This document shows, piece after piece, positions 23,546-31,919 of a stretch of DNA of 42,124 nt; positions within the stretch are counted from its first letter, which is position 1, and every line of letters starts with the position of its first letter. Source of the stretch: an uncultured Oscillospiraceae bacterium. Lineage in GTDB: Bacteria; Bacillota; Clostridia; Oscillospirales; Ruminococcaceae. Under the pieces are notes generated by a model. The model saw only the letters and a list, made by a program, of their open reading frames with translations. It did no database searches and was not told where the DNA came from. The position numbers and the translations under genes were made by a program. The stretch lies in contig UQBC01000023.1 of NCBI GenBank assembly GCA_900539195.1, positions 1-42,124 of the forward strand, given 5' to 3'.

Positions 23546-24052
23546 ATGGATGAAACTGTAAATAACACATCAAATAATGAAACTATTTGTACCGATACTG
23601 TACCGGAATGTACCACCGGTACGGCAGTTGGTACACAGCAGATTAACCAAAAAAATGACTTTGATATTGTGGATTTCGTCATAAGTCACAGTGATGAAAA
23701 GTCGGTCAGAAAGAAAAGTAAACTGCCTAAAATATTACTCTGTGTAATATTAGGAGTGCTGATTATCGGAATGTGCGTCATGTTTGCTGTATGGTCTTCC
23801 TTATCGCACAAAAACAAGCTGTGGGGAACATGGCAGACATCCGGCGGTATCACTATGACCATAACCGAAAAGAATATTACCATAAACGGCAAAACAAGCG
23901 AATATATAATCGAAGAAAAGAACGTCATAGCAATCAAGATGAACAACGAATATTATAAAATCATCTATAAGCTGGACGGCGACAGTCTTACGCTCACAAT
24001 TCCCGATGAAAGCGGAGTTTCGGAGCTTAAATATACTAGAAAGAGTGATTAA
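23546..24052 (+). CDS. Membrane-anchored small protein (paralogue 2)
   Basis: 168 aa. A cytoplasmic N-terminal part of about 66 residues, rich in Thr, Asn and acidic residues, is followed by one membrane helix (ILLCVILGVLIIGMCVMFAVW, residues 72-92). The outer domain begins LWGTWQTSGGITMTITEKNI, parallel to GSWESSDGLRRFTFDKNT in the previous protein, and continues YIIEEKNVIAIKMNNEYYKI. An AAGGTGG site precedes the ATG. The two genes look like a tandem duplication with a new N-terminus. I do not recognise the function. Confidence 0.75.
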   Translation: MDETVNNTSNNETICTDTVPECTTGTAVGTQQINQKNDFDIVDFVISHSDEKSVRKKSKLPKILLCVILGVLIIGMCVMFAVWSSLSHKNKLWGTWQTSGGITMTITEKNITINGKTSEYIIEEKNVIAIKMNNEYYKIIYKLDGDSLTLTIPDESGVSELKYTRKSD

Positions 24053-24053
24053 A

Positions 24054-24269
24054 ATGTGTATAAATGTAAATGTTAAACCTCCTTTTATAAAGCTTGAACA
24101 GTTTCTTAAGTTCAGCGGAGCCTGTGAAACCGGCGGTGAAGCCAAAAATGCCATACAAGGCGGATTTGTTCAGGTAAACGGAGAAATATGCACAATGCGT
24201 GGCAAGAAGATAGCAGACGGCGATATAGTAGAGCTTGACGAACAGCAGTATAAGTGCTGTATGAGATAA
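24054..24269 (+). CDS. yaaA: S4-domain protein YaaA
   Basis: 71 aa comprising a single S4-type RNA-binding fold: IKLEQFLKFSGACETGGEAKNAI, then GFVQVNGEICTMRGKKIADGDIVEL. This is the YaaA/RlbA-like protein commonly found between dnaN and recF in Firmicutes. The frame is open upstream to 24006, but that would overlap the previous gene. ATG 24054 starts just after its stop and gives the family length. Its role is not well defined; it likely binds ribosomal or other structured RNA. Confidence 0.85.
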   Translation: MCINVNVKPPFIKLEQFLKFSGACETGGEAKNAIQGGFVQVNGEICTMRGKKIADGDIVELDEQQYKCCMR

Positions 24270-24286
24270 TGACAAAATGAGATAAA

Positions 24287-25420
24287 ATGCAGATAAAACG
24301 ACTTTATGTAAAGAATTTCAGGAATATAAGAGAGCAGGAATTTTGCTTTCACGAGAATGTAAACGTCTTTTGCGGAAATAACGCGCAGGGCAAGACTAAT
24401 CTCTGTGAGGCTATTTCTCTTTGTATGGGACCGTCGTTCCGTACCTCAAAGCAAAGCTCTTATATTCCTTTTTCTTTGGATAATTCTAAGGAAAAGTGCG
24501 TTGTAAAGATGTGGTTTACCACATCTTTTAATACTCAGAGCGAAAATATTATAGAATTTACTATAAGTAATAACAAGAAAGAGATAAAATACAACGGACT
24601 TTCCATAAAATCGGCTCTTGAACTATACGGAGTGTTAAAATATGTCGTTTTTATACCGGAACACTTAAATCTCATCAAGGGTGTACCCGAATGTAGACGT
24701 GAATATCTCGACAGCGTAGCTATGATGCAGACTCCCGTGCATCTAAAAAAGCTGTCACGATATAACAAAGCGTTAAAAAATAAAAATAATTTACTGTTTG
24801 GAATAAATTTTGGCGATGATTTATCTGTGATAAGACCGCAGATAGAGAGCTGGAACAGCGTTTTAGCGGCTGAGGGGCTTAACGTTACCTATGGCAGGCT
24901 TAAATATTTTTCACTGCTTGAAACTATAGCTTCACAGCTTTACAACGAGCTTTCCGGCGGTGAAGAGCTTAAGCTTAAGTACTATTCAAGCATATTTGAC
25001 AGCACACAGCTTAAATGTGAGGAGATAAACAGTCTTTATAACGAATATCTGGAGCGGCTCAACAACAGCTTTCAGCGTGAGCTGAAGATGCGTTATACGG
25101 TACTAGGTGTGCATCGTGACGATATGAATCTTTATATCAACGGCAATGATGTCAAGGAGTTTGGCAGTCAGGGACAGCAGAGAAGCACAGCTCTTGCTTT
25201 AAAGCTTGCCGAAGCGGAAATAATAAGACAAAAGGACGAAACCCCGATAATGATCCTTGACGATGTATTGAGTGAGCTTGACAGCAGCAGACAGCACTTT
25301 GTCCTGAATCATATCCTTAACTCACAAGTGTTTATTACTTGCTGTAATATAAATGACGTTAAAGAACTAAAAAACGGAAAAGTCTGGAAAGTAGAAAACG
25401 GTATTTTCACGGAGGAATGA
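24287..25420 (+). CDS. recF: DNA replication and repair protein RecF
   Basis: SMC-like ATPase that helps load RecA at gaps. The 377 aa have Walker A GNNAQGKTN (30-38), the signature region EFGSQGQQRSTALALKLAEAE-type, and Walker B PIMILDDVLSELDSSR near the C-terminus. It starts 17 nt after yaaA in the same transcript as dnaN. Confidence 0.94.
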   Translation: MQIKRLYVKNFRNIREQEFCFHENVNVFCGNNAQGKTNLCEAISLCMGPSFRTSKQSSYIPFSLDNSKEKCVVKMWFTTSFNTQSENIIEFTISNNKKEIKYNGLSIKSALELYGVLKYVVFIPEHLNLIKGVPECRREYLDSVAMMQTPVHLKKLSRYNKALKNKNNLLFGINFGDDLSVIRPQIESWNSVLAAEGLNVTYGRLKYFSLLETIASQLYNELSGGEELKLKYYSSIFDSTQLKCEEINSLYNEYLERLNNSFQRELKMRYTVLGVHRDDMNLYINGNDVKEFGSQGQQRSTALALKLAEAEIIRQKDETPIMILDDVLSELDSSRQHFVLNHILNSQVFITCCNINDVKELKNGKVWKVENGIFTEE

Positions 25421-25427
25421 TATATAT

Positions 25428-25685
25428 ATGTATATTCATATAGGTGGTGATGTATCACTGCCAACTTACAAAATACTGGGTATATTTGACATTGAAAAAA
25501 CCTCTGTAAACAAAGACGTAAACGACTATCTTATGAAGCTTCAGAAGCAGGGTAAGATCTATTATGTTTCCTACGATATGCCAAAGAGCTTTATTGTAAC
25601 AGAGGACTATGTTTATATATCAAACGTGTCGGTTTTTACGCTGAAAAGGCGGTTTTTAGATAATGAAATAAGGTCGGAAATATAA
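25428..25685 (+). CDS. remB: Extracellular matrix regulator RemB-like (DUF370)
   Basis: 85 aa beginning MYIHIGGDVSLPTYKILGIFD, matching the DUF370/RemB family found after recF in many Firmicutes. In Bacillus subtilis RemA/RemB control biofilm matrix genes. It starts 7 nt after recF behind ACGGAGGA. The role here is inferred by family only. Confidence 0.85.
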   Translation: MYIHIGGDVSLPTYKILGIFDIEKTSVNKDVNDYLMKLQKQGKIYYVSYDMPKSFIVTEDYVYISNVSVFTLKRRFLDNEIRSEI

Positions 25686-25718
25686 AAGGGGGCAGATTTT
25701 GTATCCGCTCCTTTTTAG
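25684..25718 (+). terminator. Weak terminator after remB
   Basis: AAAGGGGGCAGAT can pair imperfectly with GTATCCGCTCCTTT, followed by TTAG. The next 200 bases up to the gyrB promoter hold nothing I can support. Confidence 0.45.
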
Positions 25719-25918
25719 CTTTGTTATCGTGTTTTCAGCAATGCAAAATTGGTATTTACAAACTGTTACATTATCATCTGTTTTAACTTTCCGTATAGAT
25801 TTTTTATGTTGGGCATTCGATAAAGCATCGCTGTTACAGCAGTAATTTGGCGGCGTACAGTTTAATGTCCGAATAGCGTTGAAATGCCGTTTTTAAAAGC
25901 GTTTATGAGTGATTCAAG

Positions 25919-25947
25919 TTGACTTTGAAGCTGAAATGTGATATAAT
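25919..25947 (+). promoter_or_regulatory. Sigma-A promoter of gyrB
   Basis: TTGACT (25919-25924), 17-nt spacer, TATAAT (25942-25947). Confidence 0.8.
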
Positions 25948-25994
25948 TATATATAGTATCGTGAGAAATTGCGGAAATGATGAAAGGAAAGAGC

Positions 25995-28055
25995 ATGGCA
26001 GAAGAAATTCTTGATAAAAACGTCAATACCGTAGAGGTTGACGAGCCTGAAATCGACGGCGAAATAAAGGATATAGAGAATAATACACAGGTTGAACACG
26101 CTTACGGTGCAGATGATATTCAGATACTTGAAGGTCTTGAAGCGGTAAGAAAAAGACCGGGTATGTATATCGGCTCTACAGGTGAAAGCGGTCTGCATCA
26201 CCTTGTATACGAGATAGTGGACAATGCCATAGACGAAGCCCTTGCAGGCTATTGTACCGAAATAAACGTTAAGATACTTCCCGGAGATGTTATTGAAGTA
26301 ACCGATAACGGACGTGGTATACCTACTGGCATTCATCCTAAGGAAAAGATAAGTGCGGCTACTGTCGTATATACGATACTTCACGCAGGCGGTAAGTTCG
26401 GCGGAGGCGGATATAAGGTTTCCGGCGGTCTGCATGGCGTAGGTGCGTCTGTTGTAAATGCACTTTCAGAATGGCTTGAGCTTACTGTATATGATGGTAA
26501 GGAGATACATTTCCAGCGTTTTGAAAACGGCGGTCATTACAAGGAACAGATGAAGGTTATCGGCACAACCGATAAGACAGGTACACAGGTACGCTTCAAG
26601 CCCGATTCGACTATATTCCACAGCACAGAGTTCAAATATGATATACTGCTTGACAGACTCAGAGAACAGGCTTTTCTGAATGCCGGACTTAAAATCGTTT
26701 TAAGCGACCTCAGAGATGAGGACAAGCCTAAGCAGGAGGTTCTTCAGTACGAGGGCGGTATTATCAGCTATGTAGAATGGCTGCAGAAGAAAAGAGGAGC
26801 AGAAGCGCTTCATCCCGATGTTGTATATATTGAGGGACTTCTTGATAATATATCAGTAGAGATTGCATTCCAGTACAACACAGACTTCAACAGTGAAACG
26901 TTCAGATCGTTTGCAAACAATATTCATACAGTTGACGGCGGTACGCACGAGATTGCATTCAAAAATGCACTGAACAAAGTTATAAACGACTTTGTAAAGC
27001 AGTATAAGGAACAGCAGGCTAATAACAATAAGAAGTCTAAGAAGAAGCAGGACGAGGTCAAGGAGTTTGTTCCGCTGAGCGGCGAGGCTATTAGAGAGGC
27101 TATAAATGCAGTCATCTCGGTAAAGCTCCCCGAATGTGAGTTTGAGGGTCAGACAAAGGGTAAGCTTGGTAATCCTGAGGTTCGTCCCGTTGTTTATAAG
27201 ATAACAGTAGAAAAGCTGACATATTACTTTGAAGAGCATCCCGACACGATAGCTATAATAGCTCAGAAGTGTATCAATGCACAGGCTGCAAGAGATGCGG
27301 CAAAGAAAGCTATGGAAGCTAAGAGAAAGTCTGTTGCTGACGGCGCAGGTCTTCCCGGTAAGCTTGCCGACTGTTCTGATACAGATCCTACAAAAACAGA
27401 AGTATATATCGTCGAGGGAGATTCTGCGGGCGGTTCTGCAAAGCAGGGACGTGACAGACGTTTCCAGGCTATACTTCCTCTGTGGGGCAAGATGCTGAAC
27501 GTTGAAAAGGCAAGAGCAGATAAGGTTTATAACAACGATAAGCTTCAGCCTGTAGTAAAGGCACTCGGTACCGGTATAGGAGAAGATTTTGATATAACCA
27601 AGCTCAGATACGGCAGAGTAGTTGTAATGGCGGATGCCGATGTCGACGGCTCACATATCAGAACACTTCTGCTGACATTCTTCTTCCGCTTTATGCGTCC
27701 TTTAATAGAAGAAGGACATGTATATCTTGCTCAGCCTCCGCTGTTCAAGGTGTTCAGAGGTAAAAAGGTAAGATATGCGTTCAGCGACGAGGAGAGAGAT
27801 GCCTATATTGCAGAGCTTGCAGGCGAAAGCAACGCAAAGGTTGACGTTCAGCGTTATAAAGGTCTTGGTGAGATGGATCCCGAACAGTTATGGGAAACGA
27901 CAATGGACCCTGCCGCAAGAACAATGATAAAGGTAAATCTTGAGGACGCCGCAAAGGCTGACGAGATATTCTCGATACTTATGGGCGACAAGGTTGAACC
28001 CAGACGTGAATTTATAGAGCAGAATGCAAGATACGCAAAGGATCTTGATATATAA
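25995..28055 (+). CDS. gyrB: DNA gyrase subunit B
   Basis: ATPase subunit of gyrase, which introduces negative supercoils. Taken as 686 aa. The GHKL ATP-binding motifs are VDNAIDEALAGYC, TDNGRGIPTG and GGLHGVGASVVNALS. The TOPRIM domain has VEGDSAGGSAKQGRDR and DADVDGSHIRTLL, and the C-terminus has QRYKGLGEMDPEQLWETTMD. The frame opens at 25977, but the ATG at 25995 is preceded by GAAAGGAAAGAG, so I start there. A Lys/Gln/Asn-rich stretch (QANNNKKSKKKQDE) in the transducer region is unusual. Two membrane protein genes separate it from gyrA. Confidence 0.95.
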   Translation: MAEEILDKNVNTVEVDEPEIDGEIKDIENNTQVEHAYGADDIQILEGLEAVRKRPGMYIGSTGESGLHHLVYEIVDNAIDEALAGYCTEINVKILPGDVIEVTDNGRGIPTGIHPKEKISAATVVYTILHAGGKFGGGGYKVSGGLHGVGASVVNALSEWLELTVYDGKEIHFQRFENGGHYKEQMKVIGTTDKTGTQVRFKPDSTIFHSTEFKYDILLDRLREQAFLNAGLKIVLSDLRDEDKPKQEVLQYEGGIISYVEWLQKKRGAEALHPDVVYIEGLLDNISVEIAFQYNTDFNSETFRSFANNIHTVDGGTHEIAFKNALNKVINDFVKQYKEQQANNNKKSKKKQDEVKEFVPLSGEAIREAINAVISVKLPECEFEGQTKGKLGNPEVRPVVYKITVEKLTYYFEEHPDTIAIIAQKCINAQAARDAAKKAMEAKRKSVADGAGLPGKLADCSDTDPTKTEVYIVEGDSAGGSAKQGRDRRFQAILPLWGKMLNVEKARADKVYNNDKLQPVVKALGTGIGEDFDITKLRYGRVVVMADADVDGSHIRTLLLTFFFRFMRPLIEEGHVYLAQPPLFKVFRGKKVRYAFSDEERDAYIAELAGESNAKVDVQRYKGLGEMDPEQLWETTMDPAARTMIKVNLEDAAKADEIFSILMGDKVEPRREFIEQNARYAKDLDI

Positions 28056-28109
28056 TCTTTTTATTCGGGCGAGGAAAAATAAAATCCGTGAATGCTTAAA
28101 GGTGTTACT

Positions 28110-28538
28110 ATGAATGATGAAATTTTAAATAATAACGAGGAGCAGCCCGATGAAAAGGAGCTGTTAAGACAGCGCAGGGAAGAACAGATAGAGCGTGTCA
28201 AGGCTCAGTATGAAACCGATGTAAAGGAAAAGGCTGAAGCTAAAGTAAGAATGGAAAAGGAGCAGGAGCTTGAAAAGGAGCTTGCACCGTTTATCACCGT
28301 CAGAAAAGGTCTTATAGCTTTATGCGGTCTTATGTGGTTTTTTGCGGCATTCTGCCTGCTTACAGGCACGCTTGAAATGAATATATTTCTGCCTATGTGT
28401 CTGTTTGCGATTGGTGCTGTTGCAGGCGTGAATGTGCCTATATTCATTAAGAAAAAGAAGATATTCGACGGCGTTATAGCCGGAATATGTACGGCAATTT
28501 GCTTTCTGACAGGTGTTGTTATACTGACGCTAGGATAA
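28110..28538 (+). CDS. Membrane protein with charged coiled-coil N-terminus
   Basis: About 142 aa. The first 65 residues are highly charged and probably a coiled coil (LLRQRREEQIERVKAQYE). Three hydrophobic helices follow (GLIALCGLMWFFAAFCLL; IFLPMCLFAIGAVAGVNVPIF; VIAGICTAICFLTGVVILTL). The frame opens at 28092, but the ATG at 28110 lies behind AAAGGTG. It sits 54 nt after gyrB and is likely co-transcribed. Not recognised. Confidence 0.75.
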   Translation: MNDEILNNNEEQPDEKELLRQRREEQIERVKAQYETDVKEKAEAKVRMEKEQELEKELAPFITVRKGLIALCGLMWFFAAFCLLTGTLEMNIFLPMCLFAIGAVAGVNVPIFIKKKKIFDGVIAGICTAICFLTGVVILTLG

Positions 28539-28551
28539 TCGAAAGGATAAT

Positions 28552-29154
28552 ATGGAAGAATTACTGCTTAAAATCAAATACAGCATGACGCTTGACGAGA
28601 TAGGCGAGGGATTCAAGCTGTTTCAGAAGAAATATCAGTTCAAAAAATCCCTGATATATACGCTTGTGTACATTATAGCACTGGGGCTTGGAATTGACTT
28701 TCTTATAAGGGATTACACCGGAATTTACGGTTATATTTTAGTAGGTCTGTCGCTCGGTATGATATTCTATACATGGTACAAGCCTGTGCTGATAAGAAGA
28801 AAGCTTATTGCGACTATAAGCTCACTTGCCGAAGAAACATATACGGCTGAGTTTTACCGTGACAGGATACAGATAACGACCGTAATAGAAGAACCGGTCA
28901 TAGCGGAAAATGAAACCAAAACTGAAGAAGAAACCGATTCTCCCGCAAAGGACGAACCTCACGAGGAGGAAGAGCAGGAAGAAGTAGTTACAAATCTTTA
29001 TTTTGGCTCTGATTATTTAGACGCTATGGAAAATGAGCAGATGTTTTTACTGTTTGTAAACAGACAGAATATTTATATTTTCTCAAAGAAATGTCTTTCC
29101 GAAGAAGAACAGAACAAGCTGAGAGAAATATTTACCGAAAAATCAATACTCTGA
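28552..29154 (+). CDS. YcxB-like membrane protein with acidic insert
   Basis: 200 aa. Two hydrophobic helices near residues 35-75 (LIYTLVYIIALGLGIDFLI; GYILVGLSLGMIFYTW) are followed by a soluble domain ending YLDAMENEQMFLLFVNRQNIYIFSKKCL. This tail resembles the YcxB-like family (YxxLxxVxExxxxFLLF..N.xxxIPK). A run of about 40 mostly acidic residues (ETKTEEETDSPAKDEPHEEE) interrupts it. It lies 13 nt after the previous gene and 31 nt before gyrA. Function unknown. Confidence 0.65.
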   Translation: MEELLLKIKYSMTLDEIGEGFKLFQKKYQFKKSLIYTLVYIIALGLGIDFLIRDYTGIYGYILVGLSLGMIFYTWYKPVLIRRKLIATISSLAEETYTAEFYRDRIQITTVIEEPVIAENETKTEEETDSPAKDEPHEEEEQEEVVTNLYFGSDYLDAMENEQMFLLFVNRQNIYIFSKKCLSEEEQNKLREIFTEKSIL

Positions 29155-29185
29155 TTGATATAAAAGAATCGGAAAGGAAATCGGA

Positions 29186-31822
29186 ATGGAAAAAGACGTT
29201 AAAGAATTCAGCACAGCCACTGAAAAACTGATACAGGTAGACATAGAAAAGGAAATGCGTGAGAGCTTTCTTCAGTATTCTATGGCAGTGTTGGTATCAA
29301 GAGCTTTACCTGATGTAAGGGACGGCATGAAGCCTGTACACAGAAGAATAATATACACGATGAACGAGGCAGACAATACATCAAGCAAGCCGTACAGAAA
29401 ATGTGCCTATACGGTAGGTGAAGTTCTCGGTAAATATCATCCTCACGGTGACGCATCGGTATATGATGCATTGGTAAGACTTGCACAGGATTTCTCAATG
29501 AGATACCCTCTTATCGACGGTCACGGAAACTTCGGTTCGGTTGACGGCGACCCGCCTGCTGCTTACCGTTATACAGAAGCGAGAATGGCAAAGATAGCTT
29601 CCGAGCTTCTGAAGGATATAAAGAAAGACACTATCGACTGGGGTAAGAACTATGATGATAAGCTGGACGAGCCTACTGTTCTTCCGGTAAAATTTCCGAA
29701 TCTTCTTGTAAACGGTTCTGTAGGTATAGCTGTAGGTATGGCTACAAATATACCTCCGCATAATCTGAATGAAGTGTGCGACGCTATAGTTGCACGAATG
29801 GATAATCCCGAATGCGGCATAGAAGAAATACTTCAGTATATAAAGGGACCCGACTTTCCTACCGGCGGTATAATCATGGGATACAGCGGAATACGCTCTG
29901 CATATTATACAGGTCGTGGCAAGATTACCTTAAGAGGTAAAGCCGAGATAGTTGAAGAAGGTAACCATTCAAGAATCATCGTTACCGAGATTCCTTATAT
30001 GGTAAACAAATCGAAGCTGCTTGAAGTGACAGGTCAGCTTATGCGCGACAAGCGTATTGAGGGTATTTCAGCTCTCCGTGACGAGAGTGACAAGGACGGT
30101 ATGCGTATTGTCTACGAGCTTAAGAGAGATGTAAACGCACAGGTGGTTCTTAATAAGCTGTACTCATTCACACAGCTGCAGGATACTGTCGGCGTTATTA
30201 TGATTGCGCTTGTAAACGGCGAGCCTAAGCAGCTGACACTTCTTGAGATACTGGATAACTATATAGCGTTCCAGAAGCAGATAATTACAAGAAGAACAGC
30301 ATTTGATCTAAAGAAAGCAAGAGAAAGAGCGCATATTTTACAGGGCTTCCTGCTTGCTATTGATAACATTGACGAGGTTATTTCCATCCTGCGTTCAAGT
30401 AAGTCTGTACAGGAAGGTAAAGAGCGTCTGATGGAGCGTTTCAAGGAAGACGATCTTGCAAAGCTGTTGCAGAGGGCTATGGGAGAGAACTATAAGGATG
30501 TTCATTTTGAACACGAGATAGGACTTTCCGAAGAACAGGCGGACGCTATTGTTCAGATGAGATTAGGACAGCTGACAGGACTTGAACGTGACAAGGTTAT
30601 TTCCGAGCTTGCCGAAATTATGGAGAAGATAAACGACTTCCTTGATATACTTTCAAGCGATGAGAGAGTAAAAGAAATAATCAAGGAAGAGATCACAGCT
30701 ATCAAGGAAAAATACGGCGATGAGAGAAGAACCGCCATTGAGCCGGTAAGCGGAGAAGTGGATATAGAGGACCTTATCCCGGAAGAAGAATGTGTACTTA
30801 CCTATACTAATATCGGATATATCAAGCGTCAGCCTGTAGATGTATACAATCTGCAGAAGCGCGGCGGTAAGGGCGTATCGGGTATGAAGCAGAGAGAAGA
30901 GGACTTCGTTGAGGATATGTTCATAAGCTCTACGCACGACAATATCTTATTTATTACAAATTATGGTAATATGTATAAATTGAAGTGCTATGAAGTACCT
31001 GAGGGTTCCAAGCAGAGCAGAGGCACAAACATAGTAAATCTGTTACAGCTTGACGAAGGTGAACGTATTGCGGCAATGATGAAAACAAGTGATTTTGCCG
31101 AGAATAAGTATTTCATCTGTGTTACAAAGTACGGAAAAATCAAGAGAACGCCGCTTTATGATTTCAGAAACGTTAGAAAGAACGGTCTGAGAGCAATTAC
31201 GCTTGCAGAGGGCGATGAAATAGCAGCCGCACATCTTACTGAGGGTGACAGCTCGATTATAGTTGCTACACATCTTGGTATGGCAATACATTTCAGTGAA
31301 GATAAAATAAGAAGTATGGGAAGACTTGCCGCAGGTGTAAGAGCAATAAAACTGCGTGAGGACGACTATATTGTAGGTGCCGCCAAGGTATACAGTGATG
31401 ATATGAGAATACTTACCGTAACTGACAAGGGATACGGCAGACTCAGTGCACTGAGTGATTACCGTATGCAGAACAGAGGCGGTAACGGTCTTAAGAACTA
31501 CAAGATAAGAGATGACAGAGGATATGTCTGCGGTATACGTTCTATACAGGCTGATGATGATGTCATACTTATCAGCACTGACGGTGTTATTATCCGTATC
31601 CGTGCAAACGATCTCAGAGTGATGAGAAGAACAGGTTTAGGCGTAAGAGTTATGAAGCTGTCTGATGAGGACAGAGTTGTAACATTTACGAGAACCGAGC
31701 ATGATGAAACTGCGGATATTGAAGAAGTAGAGCAGGCAAGTGATGAAGAAATAGCACAGGCAGAGGCTGAAGCTGCTGCTGAAGTTATCGAAGACGAGCC
31801 TGAAACAAACGAAGAAGAATAA
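29186..31822 (+). CDS. gyrA: DNA gyrase subunit A
   Basis: DNA-cutting subunit of gyrase. The 878 aa have the catalytic Tyr129 in YRYTEARMAK. The quinolone-resistance region reads HPHGDASVYDALVRLAQ, with Ala90, Ser91 and Asp94. The GyrA-box QKRGGKG (about 557-563) marks it as gyrase rather than topoisomerase IV. The C-terminal beta-pinwheel is followed by an acidic tail of about 40 residues rich in Glu and Ala. It starts behind GGAAAGGAAA. Ala90 instead of Ser/Thr is the natural state in Mycobacterium tuberculosis and goes with lower quinolone sensitivity there. Confidence 0.95.
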   Translation: MEKDVKEFSTATEKLIQVDIEKEMRESFLQYSMAVLVSRALPDVRDGMKPVHRRIIYTMNEADNTSSKPYRKCAYTVGEVLGKYHPHGDASVYDALVRLAQDFSMRYPLIDGHGNFGSVDGDPPAAYRYTEARMAKIASELLKDIKKDTIDWGKNYDDKLDEPTVLPVKFPNLLVNGSVGIAVGMATNIPPHNLNEVCDAIVARMDNPECGIEEILQYIKGPDFPTGGIIMGYSGIRSAYYTGRGKITLRGKAEIVEEGNHSRIIVTEIPYMVNKSKLLEVTGQLMRDKRIEGISALRDESDKDGMRIVYELKRDVNAQVVLNKLYSFTQLQDTVGVIMIALVNGEPKQLTLLEILDNYIAFQKQIITRRTAFDLKKARERAHILQGFLLAIDNIDEVISILRSSKSVQEGKERLMERFKEDDLAKLLQRAMGENYKDVHFEHEIGLSEEQADAIVQMRLGQLTGLERDKVISELAEIMEKINDFLDILSSDERVKEIIKEEITAIKEKYGDERRTAIEPVSGEVDIEDLIPEEECVLTYTNIGYIKRQPVDVYNLQKRGGKGVSGMKQREEDFVEDMFISSTHDNILFITNYGNMYKLKCYEVPEGSKQSRGTNIVNLLQLDEGERIAAMMKTSDFAENKYFICVTKYGKIKRTPLYDFRNVRKNGLRAITLAEGDEIAAAHLTEGDSSIIVATHLGMAIHFSEDKIRSMGRLAAGVRAIKLREDDYIVGAAKVYSDDMRILTVTDKGYGRLSALSDYRMQNRGGNGLKNYKIRDDRGYVCGIRSIQADDDVILISTDGVIIRIRANDLRVMRRTGLGVRVMKLSDEDRVVTFTRTEHDETADIEEVEQASDEEIAQAEAEAAAEVIEDEPETNEEE

Positions 31823-31828
31823 AATATA

Positions 31829-31867
31829 TCAGCCTGTCGGCAGAAATTCTGTGACAGGCTGATTTTC
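31829..31867 (+). terminator. Intrinsic terminator of gyrA
   Basis: CAGCCTGTC (31830-31838) pairs with GACAGGCTG (31853-31861), then ATTTTC. Confidence 0.8.
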
Positions 31868-31882
31868 TGGAAAAATACCTAT

Positions 31883-31898
31883 TGTTCCACATAGAACA
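31883..31898. promoter_or_regulatory. parS-like site upstream of mnmG
   Basis: TGTTCCACATAGAACA, two changes from the palindromic parS form TGTTCCACGTGGAACA. It lies 22 nt before the mnmG start. Confidence 0.55.
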
Positions 31899-31919
31899 TT
31901 TTTATGATCGGGGTTATTT

